Origin: Chrysaora quinquecirrha
Taxonomy: Eukaryota > Cnidaria > Scyphozoa > Semaeostomeae > Pelagiidae
DNA length: 64,000 nucleotides
Assembly: GCA_014526335.1 (NCBI GenBank)
Contig: JACTAT010000044.1
Location: 2,796,529 to 2,860,528, forward strand
Reading direction: 5' to 3'
Part shown: positions 1 to 12,740 of the stretch, one piece after another
How positions within the stretch are numbered: position 1 is the first letter of the stretch
Layout: each line of letters begins with the position of its first letter
Notes under the pieces: generated by a model
What the model saw: only the letters and a program-made list of their open reading frames with translations
Told to the model about the DNA's origin: nothing
Database searches by the model: none
Translations under genes and position numbers: made by a program

Positions 1-1599
1 ACATGAAAGCTATGCTTGCAACGTAACTAACTAGCTGGCTGACTAACTAACTAACTAACAAGCAAGTTCGCTAACTATCTAATTTACTAGCAAACTAACT
101 AACTAACAAACTAAATAACTAATTAACATGAGAGCTATGCTTGCAACGTAACTAACTAGCTGGCTTACTAACTAACAAACAAACTAATTAACTAACTAAC
201 TAACTAACAAACAAGCCTGACAACTATCTAATTTACTAGCAAACTGACTTAATAACTAAGTAACTAACTAAATCTAACTTACTTACTAACATGAAAGCTA
301 TGCTTACAAAGTAACTAACCAGCTTGCTAAGTAACTAATTAACTAACGAACTAACTAACTAAAAAGCAGCGTCGCAAACTTTCTAATTTACTAACAAACT
401 AACTCGATAAATAATTAACTAGCCATTCAACTAACTAACTCTCTATCTTACTAACTAACTAATATACAAGCTACGTTTGCAAAACAATAAGCAGCTTACA
501 AACAAACTAATTATCAAACTAACTAACTAATAAACGACCTCGAAAACAATCTAATTTACTCACAAACTAACTAACTAAGTAACTAACTAACCAACTAACT
601 ACCTTGCTCTCCATCTTACTAATTAACTAACATACAAGCTAGGCTTGCAATCTAGTTGAGCGGCTTACAAACTAACTAACTAACAAACCAACTAACCAAC
701 AAACAAAGTCGCCAACTATCTAATTTACTAACAAACTATCTAACTAACTAACTAACTAACTAGCAAATATACAAGCTATGCTTTCAGCCTAAATAAACAG
801 CTAGCTAACTCACTCACTCAATTACTAACTAGCTAACTAACTAACTAACTAACTAACTAACAAACAAGCCTGCTAACTATCTAATTTACTAGCAAATTAA
901 CTAACTAACTAACTTTCTAACTAACTAACTAAGTAACATGAAAGCTATGCTTGCAACGTAACTAACTAGCTGGCTGACTAACTAACTAACTAACAAGCAA
1001 GTTTGCTAACTATCTAATTTACTAGCGAACTATCTAAATAACTAACTAACTAACTAACTAACTAGCTAACTAACTAACTAACTAACTAACTAACGTGAAA
1101 GCTATCCTTGCAAAGTAACTAACCAGCTCGCTAGCTAACTAATTAACTAACTAACTAACTAACTAACTAAAAAAAACCTCGCAAACTCTCTCATTTACTA
1201 ACAAACTAACTAAATAAGTAATTAACAAACCAATCAACTAACTAACTCTCTATCTTACTAACTAACTAACATACAAGCTATGCCTGCAACAAAATTAAGC
1301 AGCTTACAAACAAACTAACTAGCAAACCAACTAACTAATAAGCAACCTCTAAAACTATCTACTTTACTCACAAACTAACTAACTAAGTAGCTAACTAACC
1401 AACTAACTACCTTACTCTCTATGTTACAAAATAACTAACATACAAGCTATGATTGCAACCTAATTGAGCAACTTACAAACTAACTAACTAACAAACTAAC
1501 TAACCAACAAACAAACTCGCCAACTATTAAATTTACTAACAAACTATCTAACTAACTAACTAACTAACTAGCCAATATACAAGCTTGGCTTTCAACCTA
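1..1599 (+). repeat. (CTAA)n complex satellite, left block
   Basis: Degenerate tandem CTAA tetranucleotides punctuated by recurring words (acatgaaagctatgcttgca, actatctaatttact, gcagcttacaaac). The words return in a loose order every 100-200 bases, so the real monomer is a complex unit built on CTAA rather than a simple microsatellite. No gene is visible. Stop codons (TAA, TAG) saturate all frames on the plus strand. Confidence 0.95.
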
Positions 1600-1965
1600 C
1601 ACTGTAAAACTATTTAACCCGAAAATTTATGGACAATGGAACTTTTTGTCCCTAAACTGAGACCACGATTATGACCCTAATTTGACCCTAAATTGTCCAT
1701 AAATTGTCCATAAAACGACCATAATTCGTCCCTAAATTCTCAGGCTACTTTTCTACTGTATTGAAATCCTCATTGTCCCTAAATTGTCCCTAAACTATCC
1801 CTAAATTTCGGGCCATTGTATGTTGCCTATTGTTAAAGAAATGCCACAAGAGATTTCGAGCAATTATTACCATTTATGTATCAGTTGTAGTTCATAATAA
1901 CTTCACAATTATAATACTTTTATACGTGAACAATAACACTGTCCTACTGAATAAGCTAAAAAATT
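1600..1965 (+). mobile_element. CACTG-type DNA transposon end, truncated
   Basis: The satellite phrase 'tttcaaccta' is cut by CACTGTAAAACTATTT, the form of an EnSpm/CACTA-like left terminus. Behind it lies a subterminal block of repeated words (ttgtccctaaattgtcc, ataaattgtccataa, gtccctaaactatccct), as EnSpm elements have. Around 1966 the satellite resumes without any CAGTG right terminus, so only one end is preserved. It carries no coding sequence. The exact right boundary is uncertain by about 10 bases. The class assignment rests on the terminus and the subterminal repeats only. Confidence 0.55.
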
Positions 1966-2001
1966 CCAATCAAATAACTAATAAGCAACCACGAAAACTA
2001 T

Positions 2002-2324
2002 TGTAACGTGTCTTCAACTGCGGGTTCAGCAGGTATAGCCATCAAACACAGATCGATCACCAAGAGAGAGAGAAAGAGAGACTTGTGTGCTTTCTCCAGA
2101 CTTATTCAAGACTGAATTATATTTTAAATCTTAACATTATATCACGAAATCTGATTTACATCAATCAACACATATAACACATTTTACAGTAAACAGGACA
2201 TTAGAGAGACAGCAATCACAGTGTTACAACACCACACCTTTACAGTACAAACAGTGACAGGAAATAATCTACACACACATGTACATGTTATTTTTTGGGA
2301 AATCACGAAGTCACGAATATTACA
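2002..2324. mobile_element. Solo-LTR-like insertion with CTAT target duplication
   Basis: A 323-bp non-satellite block starts TGTAACGTGT and ends ATATTACA, giving TG...CA ends with a short TGTAA/TTACA inverted repeat. It is bounded by CTAT on both sides (1998-2001 and 2325-2328). Removing it with one CTAT restores the satellite phrase actatctaatttact exactly. TG...CA ends plus a 4-bp duplication fit an LTR-retrotransposon LTR left after LTR-LTR recombination. No internal region, primer-binding site or gag/pol sequence is nearby. A (GA)n tract lies near 2065. Confidence 0.7.
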
Positions 2325-2513
2325 CTATCTAATTTACTCACAAACTAACTAAGTAACTAACTAACCCACTAACTACATTACTCTCTATCTTACTAACTAA
2401 CTAACATGCAAGCTATGACGGCAACCTAATTGAGCAACTTACAAACTAACTAACTAACAAACTAACTAACCAACAAACAAACTCGCCAACTATTGAATTT
2501 ACTAACAAACTAT

Positions 2514-2569
<56 letters not shown>

Positions 2570-2703
2570 AGAGCTATGCTTGCAATGTAACTAACTAGCT
2601 GGCTTACTAACTAACAAACAAACTAATAAACTAACTAACTAACTAACTAACAAACAAGCCTGCCAACTATCTAATTTACTAGCAAATTAACTAAATAACT
2701 AAT

Positions 2704-2742
<39 letters not shown>

Positions 2743-3429
2743 AAACAACCTCGCAAACTCTCTCATTTACTAACAAACTAACTAAATAAGTAATTAACTA
2801 ACCATTCAACTAACTAACTCTCTAACTTACTAACTAACTAACATACAAGCTATGCCTGCAACAAAATTAAGCAGCTTACAGACAAACTAAGTAGCAAACC
2901 AACTAAGTAATAAGCAACCTCCAAAACTATATAATATACTAGCAAACTAGCTAACTAAGTAACTAACTAACCAAATAACTACCTTACTCTCTATCTTACT
3001 AATCAACTAACATACAAGCTATGCTTGCAATCTAATTGAGTGGCTTACAATTTAACTAACTAACAAACCAACTAACCAACAAACAAACTCGCCAACTATA
3101 TAAATTACTAACAACCTATCTAACTAACTAACTAACTAATAAACAACTTCGAAAACAATCTAATTTACTCACAAACTAACTAACTAAGTAACTAACTAAC
3201 CAACTAACTACATTGCTTTCTATCTTACTAACTAACTAACATACAAGCTATGCTTGCAACCTAATTGAGCAGCTTACAAACTAACTATCTAACAAACTAA
3301 CAAACCAACAAACAATTCGCCAACTATCTAATTTAGTAACAAACTATTTAACTAACTAACTAACTAACCAGTATTCAAGCTATGCTTTCAACCTAAATAA
3401 ACAGCTTACTAACTCACTGACTCACTATT

Positions 3430-3461
<32 letters not shown>

Positions 3462-3723
3462 GAACAAGCTCGCTAACTATCTAATTTACCAGCAAACTAA
3501 CTAACTAACTAACCAACTAACTAACATGAAAGCTATGCTTGCAACGTAACTAACTAACTAACAAAATAACTACTTAACTAACTAACTAACTAACTAACAA
3601 ACAAGCCCGCAAACTATCTAATTTACTAGCAAACTAACTAACTAACTAACAAACTAACTAGCCAATATACAATCTATGCTTTAAACCTAAGTAAAGAGCT
3701 AGCTAACTCACTGACTCACTAAA

Positions 3724-3755
<32 letters not shown>

Positions 3756-4156
3756 AAACTAACTAACTAACATGAGAGCTATGCTTGCAACGTAACTTAC
3801 TAGCTGGCTTACTTACTAACAAACTAACTAGTGAACTAACTAACTAACTAACTAACTAACAAACAAGCCTGCCAGCTATCGAATTTACTAGCAAACTAAC
3901 TAAGTAACTAACTAACTAACTAACTAAAAAACTAACTAACTAACTAACTAAGTGACATACAAGCCTCCCTTTCAATCTAACTAAACAGCTAGCTAACTCA
4001 CTTACTAACTAGCTAACTAACATACAAGCTATGCTTGCAACGTAACAAAACAGCTTGCTAACTATCTAACTAGCTAATTAACTAACTAACTAACTAACTA
4101 ACAAACAAGCCTGCTGACCATCTAATTTACTAGCAAACTAACTAAATAACTCACTC

Positions 4157-4202
<46 letters not shown>

Positions 4203-4743
4203 ATGAAAGCTATGCTTGCGATGTAACTAACCAGCTGGCTAACTAACTAATTAACTAACTAACTAACTAACTAACTAAAAAACAACCTCGCAAACTCTCT
4301 AATTTACTAACAAACTAACTCAATAAGTAATTAACTAGCCATTCAACTAACTAACTCTCTACCTTACTAACTAACTAAAATACAAGCTATGCTTGCAATC
4401 TAATTGAGTGGCTTACAATTTAACAAACTAACAAACCAACTAACCAACAAACAAACTCTCCAACTATATAATTTACTAACAACCTATAAAACTATCTAAC
4501 TAACTAATAAACAACTTCGAAAACAATCTAATTTACTCATAAACTAACTAACTAAGTAACAAACTAACCAACTAACTACATTACTCTCTATATTACTAAC
4601 TAACTAACATACAAGCTATGCTTGCAACGTAACTAAGTAGCTGGCTTACTAACTAACAAACAAACTAATTAACTAACTAACTAACTAACTAACAAACAAG
4701 CCTGCCGACTATCTAATTTACTAGCAAACTAACTAAATAACTC

Positions 4744-4797
<54 letters not shown>

Positions 4798-5901
4798 ATG
4801 AAAGCTATGCTTGCAATGTAACTAACCAGCTGGCAAACTAACTAATTAACTAACAAACTAACTAACTAACTAAAAAACAACCTCGCAAACTCTCTAATTT
4901 ACTAACAAGCTACCTAAATAAGTAATTAACTAACCAATCAAATAACTAACTCTCTATCTTACTAACTTACTAACATACAAGCTATGCTTGCAACCTAATT
5001 GAGCACCTTACAAACTAACTATCTAACAAACCAACTAACCAACAAACAAACTCGCCAACTATCTAATTTACTAAAAACCTATCTAACTAACTAACTAACT
5101 AGCCAATATACAAGCTATGCTTTCAACCTAAATAAACAGCTAGCTAAATCACTGACTCAATAACTAACTAGCTAGTTAACTAGCTAACTAACAAACAAGC
5201 TCGCTAATTATCTAATTTACTAGCAAATTAACCAACTAACTAACTAAAAAACAACCTCGCAAACTCTCTCATTTACTAACAAACTAACTAAATAAGTAAT
5301 TAACTAACCATTCAACTAACTAACTCTCTATCTTAATAACTAACTAACATACAAGCTATGCCTGCAACAAACTTAAGCCGCTTACAAACAAACTAACTAG
5401 CAAACCAACTAATTAATAAGCAACCTCCAAAACTATCTAATTTACTAGCAAATTAGCTAACTAAGTAACAAACTAACCAAATAACTACGTTACTCTCTAT
5501 CTTACTAATCAACTAACATACAAGATATGCTTGCAATCTAATTGAGTGGCTTACAAACTAACTAACTAACAAACCAACTTACCAACAAACAAACTTGCCA
5601 ACTAACTAACTAACTACTAACTAACCTAACTATAACTTACGAACTAACTAACTAGCCAGCTAACTAAGTAACTTACAAACTAACTAACTCTCTATCTTAC
5701 TAATCAACTAACATACAAGATATGCTTGCAATCTAATTGAGTGGCTTACAAACTAACTAACTAACAAACCAACTTACCAACAAACAAACTTGCCAACTAT
5801 ATAATTTACTAAAACCTATATAACTAACTAACTAATTAACTAGCCAATATACAAGCTATGCTTTCAGCCTAAATAAAGAGCTAACTCACTGACTCACTAT
5901 T

Positions 5902-5932
<31 letters not shown>

Positions 5933-6012
5933 ATAATTAACTAACGAACAAGCTCGCTAACTATCTAATTTACTAGCAAATTAACTAACTAAGTAACTAA
6001 CTAACTAACTAA
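2325..6012 (+). repeat. (CTAA)n complex satellite
   Basis: Same satellite in CTAA orientation, resuming in register after the LTR-like insertion. Recurrent words such as acatacaagctatgcttgcaa and aacctcgcaaactctct recur in different orders, implying shuffled monomer types. I see no gene, promoter or RNA gene in it. Confidence 0.95.
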
Positions 6013-8454
6013 CTACCTTACTCTCTATCTTACTAATTAACTAACATACAAGCTATGCTTGCAATCTAATTGAGTGGCTTACAAACTAACTAACTAACAA
6101 ACCAACTAACTAACATGAAAGCTATGCTTGCAACGTAACTAACTAACTGACAAAATAACTACTTAACTAACTAACTAACAAACTAACTAACAAACAAGCC
6201 CGCAAACTATCTAATTTACTAGCTCCCTAACTATCTAATTTACCAGCAAACTAACTAACTAACTAACCAACTAACTAACATGAAAGCTATGCTTGCAGCA
6301 TAACTAACTAACTAACAAAATAACTTCTTAACTAACTAACTGGCTAACTAGCAAACAAGCCCGCAAACTATCCAAATTACTAGCAAACTAACTAACTAAC
6401 TAACAAACTAACTAGCCATAGTAATTAACTAACCATTCATCTAACAAACTCTTTATCTTACTAACTAACTAGCATACAAGCTATGCTTGCAACCTAATTG
6501 AGCACCTTACAAACTAACTATCTAACAAACCAACTAACCAACAAACAATCTCGCCAGCTATCTAATTTACTAACAACCTATCTAACTAACTAACTAACTA
6601 GCCAATATACAAGCTATGCTTTCAACATAAATAAACAGCTACCTAACTCACTGACTCAATAACTAACTAGCTAACTAACTAACTAACTAACTAACTAACA
6701 AGTTCGCTAACTATCTAATTTATTAGCAAATTAACTAACTAACTAACTTTCTAACTAACTAACTAACTAACACGAAAGCTACGCTTGCAACGTAGCTAAT
6801 TAGCAGGCTAATTAACTAACTAACTAACTAACTACCTTACTCTCTATCTTACTAATTAACTAACATACAAGCTATGCTTGCAATCTAATTGAGTGGCTTA
6901 CAAACTAACTAACTAACAAACCAACTAACTAACATGAAAGCTATGCTTGCAACGTAACTAACTAACTGACAAAATAACTACTTAAGTAACTAACTAACAA
7001 ACTAACTAACAAACAAGCCCGCAAACTATCTAATTTACTAGCTCCCTAACTATCTAATTTACCAGCAAACTAACTAACTAACTAACCAACTAACTAACAT
7101 GAAAGCTATGCTTGCAGCATAACTAACTAACTAACAAAATAACTTCTTAACTAACTAACTGGCTAACTAGCAAACAAGCCCGCAAACTATCCAAATTACT
7201 AGCAAACTAACTAACTAACTAACAAACTAACTAGCCATAGTAATTAACTAACCATTCAACTAACAAACTCTTTATCTTACTAACTAACTAGCATACAAGC
7301 TATGCTTGCAACCTAATTGAGCACCTTACAAACTAACTATCTAACAAACCAACTAACCAACAAACAATCTCGCCAGCTATCTAATTTACTAACAACCTAT
7401 CTAACTAACTAACTAACTAGCCAATATACAAGCTATGCTTTCAACATAAATAAACAGCTACCTAACTCACTGACTCAATAACTAACTAGCTAACTAACTA
7501 ACTAACTAACTAACTAACAAGTTCGCTAACTATCTAATTTATTAGCAAATTAACTAACTAACTAACTTTCTAACTAACTAACTAACTAACACGAAAGCTA
7601 CGCTTGCAACGTAGCTAATTAGCAGGCTAATTAACTAACTAACTACCTTACTCTCTATCTTACTAATTAACTAACATACAAGCTATGCTTGCAATCTAAT
7701 TGAGTGGCTTACAAACTAACTAACTAACAAACCAACTAACTAACATGAAAGCTATGCTTGCAACGTAACTAACTAACTGACAAAATAACTACTTAACTAA
7801 CTAACTAACAAACTAACTAACAAACAAGCCCGCAAACTATCTAATTTACTAGCTCCCTAACTATCTAATTTACCAGCAAACTAACTAACTAACTAACCAA
7901 CTAACTAACATGAAAGCTATGCTTGCAGCATAACTAACTAACTAACAAAATAACTTCTTAACTAACTAACTGGCTAACTAGCAAACAAGCCCGCAAACTA
8001 TCCAAATTACTAGCAAACTAACTAACTAACTAACAAACTAACTAGCCATAGTAATTAACTAACCATTCAACTAACAAACTCTTTATCTTACTAACTAACT
8101 AGCATACAAGCTATGCTTGCAACCTAATTGAGCACCTTACAAACTAACTATCTAACAAACCAACTAACCAACAAACAATCTCGCCAGCTATCTAATTTAC
8201 TAACAACCTATCTAACTAACTAACTAACTAGCCAATATACAAGCTATGCTTTCAACATAAATAAACAGCTACCTAACTCACTGACTCAATAACTAACTAG
8301 CTAACTAACTAACTAACTAACTAACTAACAAGTTCGCTAACTATCTAATTTATTAGCAAATTAACTAACTAACTAACTTTCTAACTAACTAACTAACTAA
8401 CACGAAAGCTACGCTTGCAACGTAGCTAATTAGCAGGCTAATTAACTAACTAAC
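6013..8454 (+). repeat. Higher-order satellite repeat, ~815 bp x 3
   Basis: The phrase ctaccttactctctatctt followed by the same ~800 bases begins at 6013, 6832 and 7643, giving periods of 819 and 811. The 8-bp difference equals two CTAA units. The three copies are almost identical, whereas satellite on either side is strongly diverged, so this is a recent local amplification. Each unit includes the uncommon words cacgaaagctacgcttgcaa and agctccctaactatctaat. Confidence 0.9.
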
Positions 8455-8479
8455 TAACTAACTAACTAACAAACAACCT

Positions 8480-9043
8480 AAGATAAATTATCTTATATTT
8501 CAAGAACGAGAATCTTGAATCAAGAAAGGCAGTCTTGTTTCAAGATTTTTTTTCTTGATAATATAAAATTTGCCTTTGGAAAATCTAGATGAGCTTATTT
8601 TGAGAAATTTTTACTTTATTAGTAAGAAAATCTTATTTTAGTTAAATTACTTTGAATAGAAACGGGGAAAAACCGAAAAGCCCTTCAGAGTTAGAAAAAA
8701 TTGACTGGCCAACAGAGAACAACTTTCGTCTCAAGTCTAAATCTTTGGCACTTGGCAGTGGTATAACTTAAACTTGCATAACTGTATAACCTGTTGAGAC
8801 AGTATCTTTGATACAAAGCCTTTTCAAAGATTACTGCTTTTTCTAAAATTTTGAAGATGGATGAAGTTTCGCAAATGATTGTTTATAACAATCTTTCAAT
8901 CACAAGCAAGCTAAAAGTATTATAGGGGTTGTACAGAGAATTCACAGGCAGGTATAATTTGAGAACCATGACATCAAACCATAATTTCATTAGATACAAC
9001 AACAAAATCTTCAAAAGGCTTTTGATATTAATTTCATCATGCT
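8480..9043. repeat. EnSpm left subterminal region
   Basis: Non-coding and AT-rich, with clustered tcaagaa/tttcaag/cttga words within the first ~100 bases (for example tcttgaatcaagaaaggcag and tcttgtttcaagatttt). These mirror words in 29300-29625. In EnSpm elements such subterminal repeats are transposase-binding sites; here that role is inferred. A TTTATT at 8615-8620 (AATAAA on the minus strand) could serve as polyadenylation signal for the leftward transposase gene ending at 9044. Confidence 0.55.
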
Positions 9044-12000
9044 TTATGCAGTGGATTTTTTTCCAGTAATGTGTTGACTAGTAATATCTTTTAAGTCATA
9101 CTTCAGTGGAATATACAAGATGCTAGAATATTCCTGCAAGCCATAAACATTGAAATCTAGTAACTGACTGTATAGACAAATTTCAGATTCATGAATCAAG
9201 TCATTCACTTTATAGGACATAAAGTTTTTGTCAAAACACAGGGTCTCCAGGGGTGAATATTCAAATATGATTTCTTCATCAGCCAACCAAATGTCAATCA
9301 GTTTGCCAAATACCGGGAGCTTTGTTGCAAAGGTTGCACCACATGCAATAATACATCCATGATTTGGAGAAAATTTTGCACCATTCATCAGGATCCATTT
9401 TGGGTTGTGAAAGGATCTTAGAGTTTGTGGGTTTGCAAACATCACTGTTTTTGAAATTTTTTGTTTAATATGATCAATTTTTCTTTGAGTCATGTTTGTC
9501 AGGGGCCCAACTACTTTTTCTCTTGAAAAAAGAGGGCGATTACTACCATGAGAGCTGACACAGTCCTCTAGCTGGCATTTTTCTGCTAGCGATTTACAAA
9601 TATTCTTAAAATTCTGTTGAGGTGCAAGTTCTTTAAAATAGTAATGCCGTGCTTCAAACCTTAAGCAGGAATGGCGAATCATTGGTCCCAGTTGGAGCAT
9701 TTGCTCTGGAAGATGAACCATGTAATGCATTTTTGGTGTTATGTTCACTTCTGGAAAACTATCTCTAAAATTCTTTAGATGTTGCTCAACTTGAGACTTT
9801 AGGTCCAATACCCTCTCATTCGAAATGACTGGACTGAAGCATATTTTGACAATTTCAATTGATTCAAGAATTAGTCTATAAAGATGATTATCCAGAGGCA
9901 CAAATCTGCTCAAGAGAAATGGAAGGTACTTTATAAAGAGTCTGGTTTGCTCAGCATTTTGCTTTAGTCTATATCTTTCATCTCCATTAAATACTGTCTC
10001 TCTAATTGGAGGTGGGCGATTTCTTTCATCAGGATAACTGATAGAGAGCTGCTGGAAACTGTTGTTAAGCTCCCGTAATGTACAAAAGCCCTCATCAAAC
10101 AGTTGTTGAAGGATGTATCTAACAATATACTGAACTGCGCCCTCAAGGAGGATGTGCATGATATCTTGGGGCAACTGTTTAGTTACATCAAAATTCGGCA
10201 AATCACTCAGCAGACTTCTTTGGACAATGCCATAAGTTGTTTGCAAATTTTGCTTTGCAGCTGGTGTAGGGGCATTTTCAATGTCACTACAGTGTCTGTG
10301 ATATTGTTCTAAACTTCTTGGTGTAAATTGGTCTTCATGAAATTTTCCCTGCATGTCCTCAAATGTGCACAAGCAATTACGGCATTTACTAGTGGCCCAG
10401 CCAACTTTGACCTTAAATCCTCCAAACTGCTGTTGTCCTTCAGTGTCTCCCAGACAGCTAACAACAGCACCATGCAGTTTAATTACTTGTTCATTGATGT
10501 GAAATAGATGGCCATTGAATAGTTTCTTCAGATCATTAAATAATGGGGGTAATGACACTGTTTTGACCATATTTTGAAACATCTTTTGCTTTCACAATGC
10601 CCACAAGGCGAATTGCCGCTAATTTAGACCTAAACTTTGGATCTATATTGGCAAGTGTGTAATAATAAAGGTCAACTTTATGGGTGGAGATATGACTGCC
10701 AAGAGGATTGCAAACCTCGACTTCGTCATGATACAGTATTATCTGTAGACTATTTATATGCTGTTGAAAGAAATCATTATTTCTGAATAAGGTTCCATCA
10801 CAAATATCATACATGACATTAGGATCACAGCCTTTTTGCTTGGATACAACCATATCAAAAATTCTTGGATTTGATAAGAGCTGTTCAATGCTGTCCAATA
10901 TAGGGATATACATCATTGTATCAGTTTTTTCAGAAATTTGTCTTTTTGAACCTTTGTTCCTGTAAATAAGTCGTTTTCCAAGTTTATACTCAATGGGAGT
11001 GACATACTTCATATTGCTCCGGATGTACTTCATCTGGAGGTCTACATTCTGAATTTTTTTAAATGGGTCTTCAAAGTTATCAAAAACCTTCAAAATTTCA
11101 GCTTCAATGCCCATATTGGGCCCAGTAGTTCTTATTGCCTGAAAAACATCCTTTTTCAAACTTTCTTTGACTTGGTCAACTAGGGTAGACGCACTTTGAA
11201 TTATATCATTCACAGCTACCTGAATTCAGAAAAAGAGGAAACTATAAGCATAAACAATAATGATCATAGTGAAAAAAAGATCACCTTATCTTTGGTTTAA
11301 TACCCACCAGAACCTCATGTTTATAACTAATTGGACAAGGATAATCAAGGGTGCCAAAAGCAGGACAGCAAGTAGAAGCAAAATATCTATTCAAAAACAG
11401 GAAAGTCGGGTACCTTTGCTTGTTTGACATCATTTAGATAAAACCATAATGTCACCAATGCAGTGTTTGGGAAACCCGTAAAAATAGAAATTCTTAGAAA
11501 CTGTGAGAGTTACTGGGTCCAATTCAAGCACGGGAGTACTGATTATGATTATAATAATAATGGTGATAACACTGACGATCATGTTGAAGATGATGATGAT
11601 GATGTTGATGAGGCAGGGGTGAGGGTGTGGTGGTTAAACAGACTGTTTGAAATACTGTTAAGGCCTTACTTTAGAAATTTTTGAGCAAGATTGAACTCTT
11701 GTTACAAACTGAGAGCCACATCGTGCTAAGTCAATTTCATCCAGTAATTCTTGTTGTCCCTGCAAAAGGAAAAAAAAGCAGTGTGACTGAAACTTAATTC
11801 ATGCAATGTTTCAGGCAAAAATATGAAGAGAAAAGAAATTTAATTCATGGTCATTAATCTTGAATAAGCCCCAACCAAAGAATTCATTTTTTGGAAATAA
11901 GAGGTCCTTTAGATGAGAAAATTCAACCCAGGTTAAAACTCCTCCAACCCGAGTTGAGTTCAAACCCAGGTTAAGATGACAAAACGATGCTGAGGTGACA

Positions 12001-12367
12001 CAGTCTCTTGGTGCTTCTCACGAAACAGTAAAACTCAACCCAGGTTGAGAAAATTTACATGCAGAAAAATGTTAAACTGAAACCTAGCCATTGACAATAT
12101 CATGCAGCTGATAATGTTTGGGGGCAGCCCCCAATAATGTACACTAGACCACATAGACTTAACAATGCTGGTAACTACGGACCCCTAAACTGCAATTGAA
12201 CAAACACACTTTTTATCTTACCTGATCCGAAACATTATCACTTTCACCTCCAGCTTCTTCATCAGAGAGAGAAAAATCTTCATATTCGCTTTCCAGTTGA
12301 TTTATTGCATAATCATTGATAATTTCAGCATCTTCGTTCCTATCGAATTGTCTGTCCGTGTTCAAAC
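9044..12367 (-). CDS. EnSpm/CACTA-type transposase (frameshifted)
   Basis: Leftward gene read as three exons: about 12367-12222 (acidic, containing EYEDFSLSDEEAGGE; acceptor uncertain, and a further 5' exon is not found), 11759-11670 (GQQELLDEIDLARC) and 11219-9044. Splices are GT-AG and keep phase 0. The long exon holds a DDE-type core: ILYHDEVEVCNPLGS with a candidate catalytic Asp, YTLANIDPKFRSKL, CLGDTEGQQQFGGFK with Asp, a CRNCLC cysteine cluster, FDVTKQLPQDIMHILLEG, and near the C-terminus PKMHYMVHLPEQM and LRFEARHYYFK. These are the hallmarks of metazoan EnSpm transposases related to plant Tnp2. The reading frame breaks at a three-T run (minus strand; plus 10538-10540): upstream frame ends 10536, downstream frame runs from 10582. 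A one-base homopolymer insertion or assembly error explains it. Function: cut-and-paste transposition of the host element, in the nucleus. Confidence 0.78.
11220..11669 (-). other. Intron of the EnSpm transposase gene
   Basis: On the minus strand the donor is TCTAAA|GTAAGG (exon edge 11670) and the acceptor is AATTCAG|GTAGCTG (exon edge 11219). A second intron, 11760-12221, has donor GATCAG|GTAAGA and acceptor TTTTGCAG|GGACAAC. Both leave the reading frame at phase 0. The plus strand of this intron contains a GAT-rich open stretch (11530-11610) that is low-complexity, not a gene. Confidence 0.65.
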
Positions 12368-12409
12368 CTTAGTGTAAACGACAATATCTTGATAGTAAGT
12401 ATTCGTCGG

Positions 12410-12740
12410 TTGGTGTTTTGGATGGTTCGTGTGCAAGGAAACCTTTGCCTCATAGGCGTGGATTGCGAAATAATCGTTAGTGTGAATGACAGTATACCAA
12501 TCACTTACTAAGTCTTTTGGATGCTCTTGTATGCAAGGGCAAGTAAAACTTTGTTCTTCAAGTTCTTAGACCATCGTCTTCTGTGGTACTTCAATTCAGA
12601 AGATCTTCCGAGGGGGTACATGACTTTTGGATGCTCTTGTATGCAAGGGAAAGTAATCTTTAGTCCTTGAAGTTGTTAGACTCTCGTCCTCAGTTGTAGT
12701 TCAGTTCAGAACTCTCCCGAGGGGGACATGACTTATTGAT
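12410..12740. repeat. Tandem ~107-bp repeat upstream of transposase exons
   Basis: Two clear copies begin with cttttggatgctcttgtatg at about 12515 and 12622 and run through a 'ccgagggggnacatgact' end. A third, diverged copy (gttttggatggttcgtgtgc) lies near 12415. It sits just beyond the first recognisable transposase exon, so it may be promoter-proximal or intronic. No motif assigns it a role. Confidence 0.6.

Noticed and set aside
1..8479. CRISPR-like array of regularly spaced repeats
   Set aside because: Animal genome with tetranucleotide satellite; spacers are themselves CTAA repeats, lengths vary, and there are no cas genes.
11463..11684. Plus-strand Asp-rich frame
   Set aside because: Lies in an intron and exon antisense to the transposase; composition comes from a GAT repeat.
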